In this document: one piece after another, positions 44,434 through 52,035 of the stretch
Numbering within the stretch: position 1 is the first letter of the stretch
Layout: each line of letters opens with the position of its first letter
DNA from: Microbacterium testaceum
GTDB lineage: Bacteria > Actinomycetota > Actinomycetes > Actinomycetales > Microbacteriaceae
Length of the DNA: 64,000 nt
NCBI RefSeq assembly: GCF_029761935.1
Contig: NZ_CP121699.1
Coordinates: forward strand, 2,294,001 to 2,358,000
Direction of reading: 5' to 3'
The notes under the pieces: model-generated
The model's database searches: none
The model's input: only the letters and a program-made list of their open reading frames with translations
Told to the model about the DNA's origin: nothing
Program-made: the position numbers and the translations under genes

Positions 44434-44973
44434 AGCGCGGCGAAGGACGGCGAGTCGATCGGCGAGGCGGCGGCGCGGTTCGGGCTCGAGACGCATGTCC
44501 TGCGGCACTGGGAGGACGCGGGACTCCTGGATCCGGCTCGGGATGCCGCGGGCCGACGCCGCTACGTCGAGGGCGACAGCGTGCGCATCGCGGTGATTTT
44601 GCGGAACAAGGCCGCGGGGCTCTCGCTCGACCAGATCCGGGTGCTGCTCGACGACGGAGCCCCCGACCGGCATCGCGTGCTCGAGGAGCACGTCGCGGAG
44701 TTGGACCGACGTGCGGCCGACATCGCCCAGGCCCGCGCCATGACCGAGCACGCCCTGCGCTGCCGCGCGCACGACATCACCGAGTGCCCGCGCTTCCGCA
44801 GCCACGTCGCCGACGTGCTGTCGGGGGAGGCGCGGTGGCTGCTCGTCCACACCGAGCCGATGGGCGGGCCCATCCCCAGCTCGCCGTCCGAGGCGACGCT
44901 CGTGGGTGAGTCAGGCCGTAAGCCGGTCGCGCTCGAAGTACCGCGCGTGGGTGCGCTGAACCGTTGCGAGTGA
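44425..44973 (+). CDS. MerR-family regulator with C-terminus altered by an insertion
   Basis: A 182-residue regulator. The winged-helix DNA-binding domain covers about residues 10-80 (SIGEAAARFGLETHVLRHWEDAGLLDPARD) and is followed by a dimerisation coiled coil (about 85-115). Residues C113 and C121 could be sensory. After ...PIPSSPSEAT the reading frame passes into the inserted cassette, adding about 24 foreign residues before the stop at 44973. The repeat copy at 46014-46048 preserves what looks like the original ending, ...SEATRAN-stop (46057-46059). The last 63 bp overlap the cassette's 73-residue gene on the other strand. Confidence 0.82.
   Translation: MKSSAAKDGESIGEAAARFGLETHVLRHWEDAGLLDPARDAAGRRRYVEGDSVRIAVILRNKAAGLSLDQIRVLLDDGAPDRHRVLEEHVAELDRRAADIAQARAMTEHALRCRAHDITECPRFRSHVADVLSGEARWLLVHTEPMGGPIPSSPSEATLVGESGRKPVALEVPRVGALNRCE
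44863..44897. repeat. 35-bp direct repeat, left copy
   Basis: Identical over 35 bases to 46014-46048 (begins GGCGGGCCCATCC, ends GTCCGAGGCGAC). It lies inside the merR coding sequence. Confidence 0.95.
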
Positions 44974-45132
44974 GTCGCTGTTGAGCGAGACGATTTCCCA
45001 GTCGTCGCTCTCGCGTGCGTCTTCCAACTCAAGACGAAGACGGAGCGCATCGCGATGGCCGGTCGAACCGGGGAAGCTGTGGACGCGACGTTCACCGCTC
45101 AGGCGGTTGTACTCGATGACGAATCCAGCCAT
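44911..45132 (-). CDS. 73-residue partner of the RelA/SpoT-domain protein (candidate antitoxin)
   Basis: The ATG lies two bases after the stop of the RelA/SpoT gene, with a strong GAGGGGGG ribosome site in the upstream gene's end, so the pair is cotranslated. The product (MAGFVIEYNRLSGERRVHSF...HARYFERDRLTA) is small, charged and has no membrane segment. It contains an F-x-G-S-T-G-H-R-D-A-L-R-L-R helix and a DDWEIVSL strand. No family was recognised. A role as antitoxin or regulator of its neighbour is inferred from size and coupling only. Confidence 0.6.
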   Translation of the reverse strand: MAGFVIEYNRLSGERRVHSFPGSTGHRDALRLRLELEDARESDDWEIVSLNSDSLATVQRTHARYFERDRLTA

Positions 45133-45134
45133 GA

Positions 45135-45962
45135 TCAGCCCCCCTCTTTCTCCGCGCGTTGATCGTGCAGCAGATTTCTTAGACGATCGAGATCAGAGCG
45201 GAGCTTCAGCTCGTTAGAAAGGTTCCGCTCTTCCAGTATTTCTACCCTACGGCGGGCTGCGCGGTAGTGCGCCCTGGTGCGAATCCCGTCGGGAAGTTCA
45301 TCGAGAGACATCAGGAGAGTGGCGATCTCGTTGCGGTCCTTCTCGATCTGGGCAACCCTTTTCGTCGAGATCGCGCGAAGGGATAGAACGATCTGACGCT
45401 CGATCTCCCCTTCCGGCAGCGCTTCGTATCGGATACCCCGGCCGAACAGGTCGGCGGCGACCTCGTACATGTTTGCCCAGTCGCCCTGGAGGTGCGTCCG
45501 GACCTGCACTTCGACCCGAGCGTCGAGCCGCAACCACAGATGGACCGCGCGATACCCGGAATGTGGCGCACCGCGCATGTCTCGGACGCAGTCCGGAAGG
45601 GGATGTCGGAACAAGCCCGCGATGGCATTGACTACCGCATCCTGCTCGTCGAGTGTCATCTCCGCCTCGAAACGGACCCCGGCCACGTCTTGCACGCTGG
45701 GGAGAGGAGTGCGGGGGTCGCGCTGGAGCTTTTGGCGCAGGGTGTCCAGCGTCTTCGGGCGGGAGGTGATCTCGTAGGACCGACTTCCGAGGAGCGGCGT
45801 CCAATCCAACCCCCCGATCGCCGACTGGACGTATTCCGCGAGGTCGTTGTACCAGAGCATTACCTCGCCATAGGACGGGGTCGAGCCGCTGGGGGGCTCG
45901 CCTGTCCTGATCTGACGGCTCAGCCGCTTCAGCTGGTTCGCTGACCACGGCATCGGTTCCAT
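45135..45962 (-). CDS. RelA/SpoT nucleotidyltransferase-domain protein (small alarmone synthetase / toxSAS candidate)
   Basis: A 275-residue single-domain RelA/SpoT protein. Synthetase motifs are intact: RPKTLDTLRQKL (68-79), QDVAGVRF (91-98), HSGYRAVHLWL (134-144) and VEVQVRTHLQGDWANMYE (150-167). There is no hydrolase, TGS or ACT domain. A C-terminal coiled coil spans about 200-270. It would transfer pyrophosphate from ATP to GDP/GTP, to another nucleotide or to tRNA, as in toxic small alarmone synthetases. ATG 45962 lies six bases after TAGCCT (leaderless); a second ATG at 45953 is possible. Confidence 0.82.
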   Translation of the reverse strand: MEPMPWSANQLKRLSRQIRTGEPPSGSTPSYGEVMLWYNDLAEYVQSAIGGLDWTPLLGSRSYEITSRPKTLDTLRQKLQRDPRTPLPSVQDVAGVRFEAEMTLDEQDAVVNAIAGLFRHPLPDCVRDMRGAPHSGYRAVHLWLRLDARVEVQVRTHLQGDWANMYEVAADLFGRGIRYEALPEGEIERQIVLSLRAISTKRVAQIEKDRNEIATLLMSLDELPDGIRTRAHYRAARRRVEILEERNLSNELKLRSDLDRLRNLLHDQRAEKEGG

Positions 45963-46013
45963 GTACGGAGGCTAGCGGCGGCGAGTGCCGGCCCCGACGT
46001 TTTCCACAGGCCA

Positions 46014-46048
46014 GGCGGGCCCATCCCCAGCTCGCCGTCCGAGGCGAC
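46014..46048. repeat. 35-bp direct repeat, right copy
   Basis: Identical to 44863-44897. From here the frame continues CCC-CGC-GCG-AAC-TAG-type into the presumed native merR stop at 46057-46059, and the -10 box TAGCAT of the helicase gene overlaps that stop. Confidence 0.95.
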
Positions 46049-46070
46049 CCGCGCGAACTAGCATGGGCCG

Positions 46071-47444
46071 GTGACCACGCCGCCCCTTTCCGCCGAGCAG
46101 CAGGCGCTGTTCCGGCTGATCGAGGACACCCGCGAGCACGTCTTCGTCACCGGGCGCGCGGGCACGGGCAAGTCGACCCTCCTGCAGCACCTGGCGTGGA
46201 ACACCAAGAAGCAGATCGCGGTCTGCGCACCCACGGGGGTGGCCGCGCTCAACGTCGAGGGACAGACGATCCACTCGCTGTTCCGCCTGCCGATCGGGCT
46301 CATCGCGAACGGCGATATCGACCAGAACGACGCCACGCGCAAGATCCTGAACGCCATCGACACCCTCGTGATCGACGAGATCTCGATGGTCAACGCCGAC
46401 CTGATGGATGCCATCGACCGCTCGCTCCGCCAGGCGCGCGGTCGACGCTCGGAGCCGTTCGGCGGCACCCAGATCGTCATGTTCGGCGACCCGTACCAGC
46501 TGGCGCCCGTGCCGCCGCGTGGGGACGAGGCGCGCTACATCCGAGATCACTACCGCTCGTTCTGGTTCTTCGACGCGAAGGTGTGGTCGGGCGAGGCCGC
46601 CAGCGACGGTCTCATCGACATCGGCCGCCACGGGGCCGACCTGCACGTGAACGAGCTCGTCGAGATCCACCGGCAGTCCGACCCCGGGTTCAAGCAGCTG
46701 CTGAACGCCGTGCGGTACGGCCGGGTCACCGCCGAGATGGCCGGGGTGCTCAACACCGCGGGTGCGCGCACGCCCCCGCACCCGGCCGACGGCGAGCACC
46801 CGATCATCACGCTCGCGACCCGCAACGACCGCGTCAACACGATCAACCGCAAGCACCTCGATGAGCTCATCGGTCGCACGCAGACCGCGAACGCCGAGAT
46901 CTCGGGCGACTTCGGGCGCGGCGAGGCGAACTACCCGGCCGAGATGGAGCTGACGCTCAAGGTCGGTGCACAGGTGATGTTCCTGCGCAACGACGGCGCG
47001 CAGTTCGGCGAGGCTCCGCGCTGGGTCAACGGCACGATCGGCACCGTGACCCGCATCGCCGGCGACAGCGTGCGCGTCGAGGTCGACGGCATCCAGCACG
47101 ATGTCGAGCCGGCCGTGTGGGAGAGGTACCGCTACGCGTACGACCCGGGGACCAAGAACCTCTCGCGCGAGATCGTCGCGGAGTTCACGCAGTTCCCGCT
47201 GCGCCTGGCGTGGGCCGTGACGATCCACAAGTCTCAGGGCAAGACCTACGACCGAGCGGTCGTCGACCTCGGGGCGGGGGCCTTCGCCCCGGGGCAGACC
47301 TACGTCGCCCTCAGCCGTCTCACCTCGCTCGACGGCCTCTACCTCACGCGGCCGCTCAAGCCGAGCGACATCCGGGTCGACGAGGACGTCCGACGCTTCA
47401 TGAAGCAGGCGTGGCTCTCGCGGCAGGACGCCGCGAAGGCGTGA
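46071..47444 (+). CDS. Pif1-like SF1B DNA helicase / AAA ATPase
   Basis: A 457-residue helicase core. Walker A is GRAGTGKST, Walker B is TLVIDEISM, motif III is MFGDPYQLAPVPPRGDE, and the C-terminal motifs AVTIHKSQGKT and YVALSRLTSLDGLYL are intact. This is the Pif1/RecD2-like layout without accessory domains, implying 5'-to-3' unwinding in repair or replication. GTG 46071 is six bases after TAGCAT (leaderless). Confidence 0.88.
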   Translation: MTTPPLSAEQQALFRLIEDTREHVFVTGRAGTGKSTLLQHLAWNTKKQIAVCAPTGVAALNVEGQTIHSLFRLPIGLIANGDIDQNDATRKILNAIDTLVIDEISMVNADLMDAIDRSLRQARGRRSEPFGGTQIVMFGDPYQLAPVPPRGDEARYIRDHYRSFWFFDAKVWSGEAASDGLIDIGRHGADLHVNELVEIHRQSDPGFKQLLNAVRYGRVTAEMAGVLNTAGARTPPHPADGEHPIITLATRNDRVNTINRKHLDELIGRTQTANAEISGDFGRGEANYPAEMELTLKVGAQVMFLRNDGAQFGEAPRWVNGTIGTVTRIAGDSVRVEVDGIQHDVEPAVWERYRYAYDPGTKNLSREIVAEFTQFPLRLAWAVTIHKSQGKTYDRAVVDLGAGAFAPGQTYVALSRLTSLDGLYLTRPLKPSDIRVDEDVRRFMKQAWLSRQDAAKA

Positions 47445-47447
47445 GCC

Positions 47448-48101
47448 TCACGCGACCTGGTGGGCCTTCGCGCGGGTGAGGTCGGCGAACAGCTCGGTGG
47501 TGAACCGGTACGCGACGAGCACCTCGGCGATCACCCGCTCCTTCTCGCGGTCGTCCCACGGCGCGGCGTCGAGCTGTTCGCGATAGACGGTCTTGAACGC
47601 CTTGGGATCGGCGATGTCGCCGAACAGCAGGAAGCCGATGCCGTTGGTCTCGAAACCGAACCGGCGCCGCATCAGGCGGCCGATCGACGGACCGCCCGAC
47701 AGATCGCCGAGCAGGCGGGTGTAGTGGTGGGCGACGAAACCGCCGGGCCAGGTGGCGGCCACGCGGCGGATACGCGACACGTAGGCCTGCGTCGTGGGAA
47801 GAGGGGCGATGCGCTCGCGCCAGTCGGCACCGATCAAGAAGGCCAGGTCGGCCTCGAGAGCGGGAAGACGCGAGAGTCGGCCTTGGAGGAACACGGATGC
47901 CACGGGATCGGTCCGCATGCGGCTCGCCGCCTCTTCGAGGGCCGCGTAGATGAACCAGTGCTGGGCGATGAGGGCGATGTAGTCGTCGCGCGTGCCGGCG
48001 CCCGTGAGCAGGTCGGTCATGAAACCGTCGCACTCGCTGGGGGAGTGCGCGTCGCTGGAACGCTCGCGCAGAGCTGTCGAGAACGGGACGACGGCGTTCA
48101 T
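47448..48101 (-). CDS. Biliverdin-producing heme oxygenase
   Basis: A 217-residue heme oxygenase. The proximal His is in RSSDAHSPSE near the N-terminus and the distal-helix glycine motif is LLGDLSGGPSIGR. It opens heme to biliverdin, CO and Fe2+, releasing iron in the cytoplasm. An iron-box-like palindrome lies upstream, fitting induction when iron is scarce. Confidence 0.9.
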   Translation of the reverse strand: MNAVVPFSTALRERSSDAHSPSECDGFMTDLLTGAGTRDDYIALIAQHWFIYAALEEAASRMRTDPVASVFLQGRLSRLPALEADLAFLIGADWRERIAPLPTTQAYVSRIRRVAATWPGGFVAHHYTRLLGDLSGGPSIGRLMRRRFGFETNGIGFLLFGDIADPKAFKTVYREQLDAAPWDDREKERVIAEVLVAYRFTTELFADLTRAKAHQVA

Positions 48102-48121
48102 GCGGCCATCTTACGCACAGA

Positions 48122-48137
48122 GTTAGGTTCCCCTAAC
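48122..48137. promoter_or_regulatory. IdeR/DtxR-type iron box upstream of the heme oxygenase
   Basis: GTTAGG-TTCC-CCTAAC is a perfect inverted repeat, and the wider context TTAGGTTCCCCTAACC matches the TTAGGTTAGnCTAACC-type consensus. It begins 21 bp upstream of the ATG. Confidence 0.7.
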
Positions 48138-48289
48138 CCCTATTTCCCTCCGGGCTCGCTCGGCGTCAGCCGCGTCGTGATGCAGACGTGACGGTAACGG
48201 GGGCGCAAGCGGCCCTTTCGTTCAGGTGCCGTGTGTTTGAATCTTCGGAGCGGGCGCTTCGTCGCGCGCGGAAGTGCTGGGGGTTTCAC

Positions 48290-49561
48290 ATGCGGGCATG
48301 GCGTCGTTCCGCGGCCATCGCGATCGCGGGCGCGAGCGTGCTCGCCGTCGTCCTGAGCGGCTGCACGCCGGAAGGCTCGGTCTCGGTCAACGTCCCCGCG
48401 CAGGTCGACGCGCCGCTGCCCGAGGCGACGGTGACCGAGCTGCAGAACGCCGTGACCGCGGCCATGACCGCGACGGGCTCCACTGGCGCGATCGTGGGCG
48501 TCTGGGCGCCGTGGAGCGGCACGTGGGTGTCGGGCATGGGAACCCAGGGACCCGGCGGCGCAGAGGTCACCGCGGACCTCGGATTCCGCGCGGGCGATGT
48601 CACCGGCGCGATGACGTGCGACGTGCTCTACCGCTTGGCCGCAGACGGCAAGGCGTCGCTGAGCGATCCCGTCACCAACTGGGTCAGCAACCTCCCCGGG
48701 TACGAGGACATCACGCTCCGTCAACTCTGCGACGGCACCTCGGGCCTCGCGTCCTACACCTCGGTGCTCGACGGCCAGGTGGCGAAGAACCCCGAGCGCG
48801 TGTGGAACCCGCGCGAGCTCATGACCTACGGCATCGCGAGCCCCCGGACCAACGCCCCCGGTGTGGCCTTCTCCGACTCGGCGACCGACTACGTGCTCGC
48901 CGGTCTCGCCGCCGAGCGCATCGCCAACGAGCCGCTCTCCCAGCTCATCGCCGAGCGCGTCACCGAGCCCCTGGGCCTCGGCGCGACCGGACTCCCCGAC
49001 CCCGCCCCGGCGGATCCGGCAGCGGTCTCGCTCTCGGGCTACTGGTCGCAGCAGAACGCCGAGGGCGCCTGGAACTGCACCGACCCGGGCGACTACACCG
49101 ACATGTCCTCGAGCTACGGCGGCGCCGCGGCGGGAGCCGTGACGAACATCACCGATCTGGGGCGGTACGCGCAGGCGCTCGCCACGGGTGCGCTCCTGCC
49201 CGCCGGGAACGACCGATTCGCCGCCCCCGTGCCCGTCGGCGGCGATCAGCCCACGTGGTTCACCGCCGCGGGCGGCGCCTTCCAGGCGGGATCGCTCATC
49301 GGTCAGTACGGATCGACCCCGGGGTACCTGGTCGGCGCCTTCGCCGACCCGACGACGGGGATGTCCATCGCGGTCGTGCTGAACAACTCCGGCGGCAACA
49401 AGACCACGGGCGCGTGGCTGGCCTGGGAGCTCGCGGCGATCGCGTCGAAGGCTCCGGCCGCCCAGGGGCAGACGGCTCCGCAGGCGGGGCTGCCGTGGAC
49501 CGCCGAGCAGATGCGTGACAACATCGCCGGCAACGCCATCTGCGCTCCTCCCGCCGGATGA
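48290..49561 (+). CDS. Serine-hydrolase (beta-lactamase-like) lipoprotein with degenerate active site
   Basis: A 423-residue lipoprotein (lipobox LSGC, Cys25) with the fold pattern of class-C beta-lactamases/PBP4*. The nucleophile motif SxxK is replaced by DVTG (103-106), the YxN motif by FSD (194-196), and the usual HTSGL by DGTSGL (148-153). The rest of the fold (LYRLAADGKASLSDPV, GYEDITLRQL, GQYGSTPGY) is conserved. It is therefore probably not an enzyme but a binding or sensory protein. ATG 48290 is chosen because it places the signal peptide first. Confidence 0.75.
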   Translation: MRAWRRSAAIAIAGASVLAVVLSGCTPEGSVSVNVPAQVDAPLPEATVTELQNAVTAAMTATGSTGAIVGVWAPWSGTWVSGMGTQGPGGAEVTADLGFRAGDVTGAMTCDVLYRLAADGKASLSDPVTNWVSNLPGYEDITLRQLCDGTSGLASYTSVLDGQVAKNPERVWNPRELMTYGIASPRTNAPGVAFSDSATDYVLAGLAAERIANEPLSQLIAERVTEPLGLGATGLPDPAPADPAAVSLSGYWSQQNAEGAWNCTDPGDYTDMSSSYGGAAAGAVTNITDLGRYAQALATGALLPAGNDRFAAPVPVGGDQPTWFTAAGGAFQAGSLIGQYGSTPGYLVGAFADPTTGMSIAVVLNNSGGNKTTGAWLAWELAAIASKAPAAQGQTAPQAGLPWTAEQMRDNIAGNAICAPPAG

Positions 49562-49568
49562 CCCCGCG

Positions 49569-50477
49569 ATGACCGCGCGCGGCGGGCAGGGGTCGGCCGC
49601 CTCGCTCGTGCTCGTCGGACTGGCGTGCCAGGAGGTCGGCGCGTCGTTCGCCGTGATGCTTTTCCCCGAGACCGGACCGCTCGGCATCGTCATGCTGCGG
49701 CTGCTCTTCTCGGCCGTCCTGCTGCTCATCATCGCCCGCCCGCGTCTGCGCGGGCACACGGGCTCCGCGTGGCGCTCCGTGGTCGGTTTCGGCGTGGTGC
49801 TGGCATCCATGAACGGACTGTTCTACCTCGCATTGGAGCGGCTGCCGCTGGGCGTGACCGTGACCATCGAGGTGCTCGGGCCCCTCACGCTGTCGATCCT
49901 CACCGCGACGGGTGTCGCCCGCTGGGTGTGGGCCGGACTCGCGCTGGGCGGCGTCGTCGCCCTCGGAGCCGGAGGATGGGACCGCCTGGACGCCCTCGGC
50001 GTGCTCTTCGCGTTGGGCGCAGCGGTGAGCTGGGCCCTGTACATCCTCGCCTCGGCGCGGGTGGGTCGGGAGTTCCCGCGACTCGACGGCCTCGCGCTCG
50101 CGATGGCCGTGGGGGCCGTCATCGCCCTGCCGTTCGGCATCGCCCAGGCCGGATCGGCCCTGTTGCGCCCCGACATCCTGGCCCTCGGCGCCGCGGTCGC
50201 GCTGCTGTCGTCGACCATCCCCTACGCCCTGGAACTCGTCGCCCTCCGCCGTCTGGCGGCGTCTGCCTTCGCGATCCTGATGAGCCTCGGCCCGGCCACC
50301 GCCTCGATCGCCGGGTTCCTGCTGCTCGGTCAGCACCTGTCGTGGCTCGAGCTGGCCGGAATCGCCCTGGTGATCACGGCCAGCATCGGCGCCGTCCTCG
50401 CCGCCGCGCGCCGCAGCGCCGGGGCGCGGCATTTGGGACCGGACGCCGAAGAACCCCTCAGCGAGCCGATCGGCTGA
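49569..50477 (+). CDS. EamA-family (RhtA-type) transporter
   Basis: A 302-residue ten-helix drug/metabolite-type exporter with two EamA repeats: GLFYLALERLPLGVTVTIEVLGPL in the first and LVALRRLAASAFAILMSLGPATASIAGFLLLGQ in the second. This matches RhtA-like exporters of threonine, homoserine or other amino compounds. It follows the preceding lipoprotein gene by seven bases and may share its transcript. Confidence 0.85.
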   Translation: MTARGGQGSAASLVLVGLACQEVGASFAVMLFPETGPLGIVMLRLLFSAVLLLIIARPRLRGHTGSAWRSVVGFGVVLASMNGLFYLALERLPLGVTVTIEVLGPLTLSILTATGVARWVWAGLALGGVVALGAGGWDRLDALGVLFALGAAVSWALYILASARVGREFPRLDGLALAMAVGAVIALPFGIAQAGSALLRPDILALGAAVALLSSTIPYALELVALRRLAASAFAILMSLGPATASIAGFLLLGQHLSWLELAGIALVITASIGAVLAAARRSAGARHLGPDAEEPLSEPIG

Positions 50478-50547
50478 GCGGATGCCATGACCCCGGCGAC
50501 TCCGCAAGGGGTCTCTCGCGCACCCGGGCGGTGGCGAGGATGACCGG

Positions 50548-50874
50548 ATGAGCGACGACGATCAGACGAAGAAGGATTTCGACGAGGCGGTCAACATGAC
50601 CGCGAGCGAGCTGAAGAAGTGGCTCGACACCGACGAGTCGAAGTCCGTCGGCCAGAAGAAGGACGGCGGGGAGTCGACCGGGCACGAGAGCGGGCGGCAC
50701 ATCGTGCGCATCCTCGAGAAGAGGAAGGCCGACCTCACCGACGACGACTACGCGCACATGCGCAAGGTCGTCGGCTACGTCAAACGGCACAGCGCGCAGA
50801 AGCCGAAGGGCGACATCACCGACACCGACTGGCGGTACTCGCTCATGAACTGGGGCAACGACCCGAAGAAGTGA
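50548..50874 (+). CDS. DUF3140 family protein
   Basis: A 108-residue, highly charged cytosolic protein with the motif pattern of DUF3140: FDEAVNMTASELKKWL, TGHESGRHIVRILEKRK and YVKRHSAQKPKGDI...WRYSLMNWGNDP. The family is suspected to bind DNA, but the role is not established. GAGGA lies upstream of the ATG. Confidence 0.85.
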   Translation: MSDDDQTKKDFDEAVNMTASELKKWLDTDESKSVGQKKDGGESTGHESGRHIVRILEKRKADLTDDDYAHMRKVVGYVKRHSAQKPKGDITDTDWRYSLMNWGNDPKK

Positions 50875-50945
50875 CCCCGTAAGGACATCGTGAGGGTCGG
50901 CGCGACGGGGCCCGCGCGCATAGGCATCCGGGGTACAACGGACTC

Positions 50946-51944
50946 ATGCCCATCATCGACAGCGCCGTGTACGTCGACGGTCACCGCATCGAGAACCCGG
51001 CCAGCCTCGACCAGACCTTCGAGTACATGGAGGCCCACGGCGGTATGGCGTGGATCGGCCTGTTGCGGCCCTCGCCCGAGGAGCTCGAGCGCGTCGCCGC
51101 CGAGTTCTCGCTGCACCCGCTCGCCGTCGAGGACGCTCTCGCCGGCCACCAGCGCGCGAAGCTCGAGCGCTACGGGGGCAACCTCTTCGCGGTGCTCCGA
51201 CCCGCGCGCTACATCGACGAGACCGAGACGGTGGAGTTCGGCGAGCTCCACGTCTTCATCGGCCCCGACTACGTCGTGACCGTGCGTCACGCCGAGGTTC
51301 CCGACCTCTCGCAGGTGCGCCGAAGACTCGAGAAGAACCCCGACCTGCTCGCGCGCGGTCCCGAGGCGGTGCTCTACGCGATCCTCGACGAGGTCGTCGA
51401 CCAGTACGACCCCGTGGCCCGCGGCCTGCAGAACGATGTCGACGAGATCGAGGACCAGCTGTTCGGCGAGGGCGGCGCGGATCTCACGCAGCGCATCTAC
51501 GAGCTCGCGCGCGAGGTCATCCACTTCCAGCGGGCGACCGAACCCCTGCGCGACATGCTCGAAGCCCTGCTGCGCGGGGCCGACAAGTACGGCGTCGACC
51601 TCGAGCTGCAGCGCTCGCTGCGCGACGTGCTCGATCACGTACTGCGACAGTGCGAGAAGCTCACGGCGCTCCGGGCGATCCTCGACAACGCTCTCACCGT
51701 CAACGCGACGCTGGTGACGCAGCGACAGACCGAGACCTCGCTGAAGCAGAACGAAGAGGTCAAGAAGATCTCGGGGTGGGCGGCCATCCTGTTCGCGCCG
51801 TCCCTCGTGGGCGGCATCTACGGCATGAACTTCAAGAACATGCCCGAGCTCGATTGGACCTTCGGGTACCCCATGGCCCTCGCCCTGATGGCCGCCACCT
51901 CGATCGGACTGTGGTTCGCGTTCAAGCGCAAGCAGTGGCTCTGA
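50946..51944 (+). CDS. corA: CorA-type magnesium/cobalt transporter
   Basis: A 332-residue CorA channel. A large cytoplasmic alpha/beta and helical domain is followed by two C-terminal helices, the first ending in the pore motif YGMNF (with MPELDW in the external loop). The C-terminus FKRKQWL is basic, as usual. It mediates Mg2+ (and Co2+) influx as a pentamer. The ATG lies six bases after TACAAC, consistent with leaderless transcription. Confidence 0.93.
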   Translation: MPIIDSAVYVDGHRIENPASLDQTFEYMEAHGGMAWIGLLRPSPEELERVAAEFSLHPLAVEDALAGHQRAKLERYGGNLFAVLRPARYIDETETVEFGELHVFIGPDYVVTVRHAEVPDLSQVRRRLEKNPDLLARGPEAVLYAILDEVVDQYDPVARGLQNDVDEIEDQLFGEGGADLTQRIYELAREVIHFQRATEPLRDMLEALLRGADKYGVDLELQRSLRDVLDHVLRQCEKLTALRAILDNALTVNATLVTQRQTETSLKQNEEVKKISGWAAILFAPSLVGGIYGMNFKNMPELDWTFGYPMALALMAATSIGLWFAFKRKQWL

Positions 51945-52035
51945 ACGCTCCCGCCGGGGCACGGCATCCGATGCGGGATGCCGACACTGCGGCGCGCTTG
52001 CTGGACAGACGCTGCGCAATTCGCACGATGGGTAC

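Larger units (their letters stand above)
44863..46048. mobile_element. 1.15-kb inserted cassette flanked by 35-bp direct repeats
   Basis: The 1151-bp segment between equivalent points of two perfect 35-bp repeats interrupts the end of merR and carries only two minus-strand genes, a RelA/SpoT-domain protein and a 73-residue partner. The right repeat reads on in frame to R-A-N-stop, as expected for the uninterrupted merR. Base composition inside is visibly lower in G+C than the neighbourhood, with more A/T third positions. No integrase or transposase is present, so mobility must be in trans or the insertion arose by another route. Confidence 0.65.

Noticed and set aside
44898..46013. Insertion sequence (transposon) at merR
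   Set aside because: There is no transposase and no terminal inverted repeats, and 35-bp target duplications are far longer than IS elements make; an att-like or recombination-derived insertion fits better.
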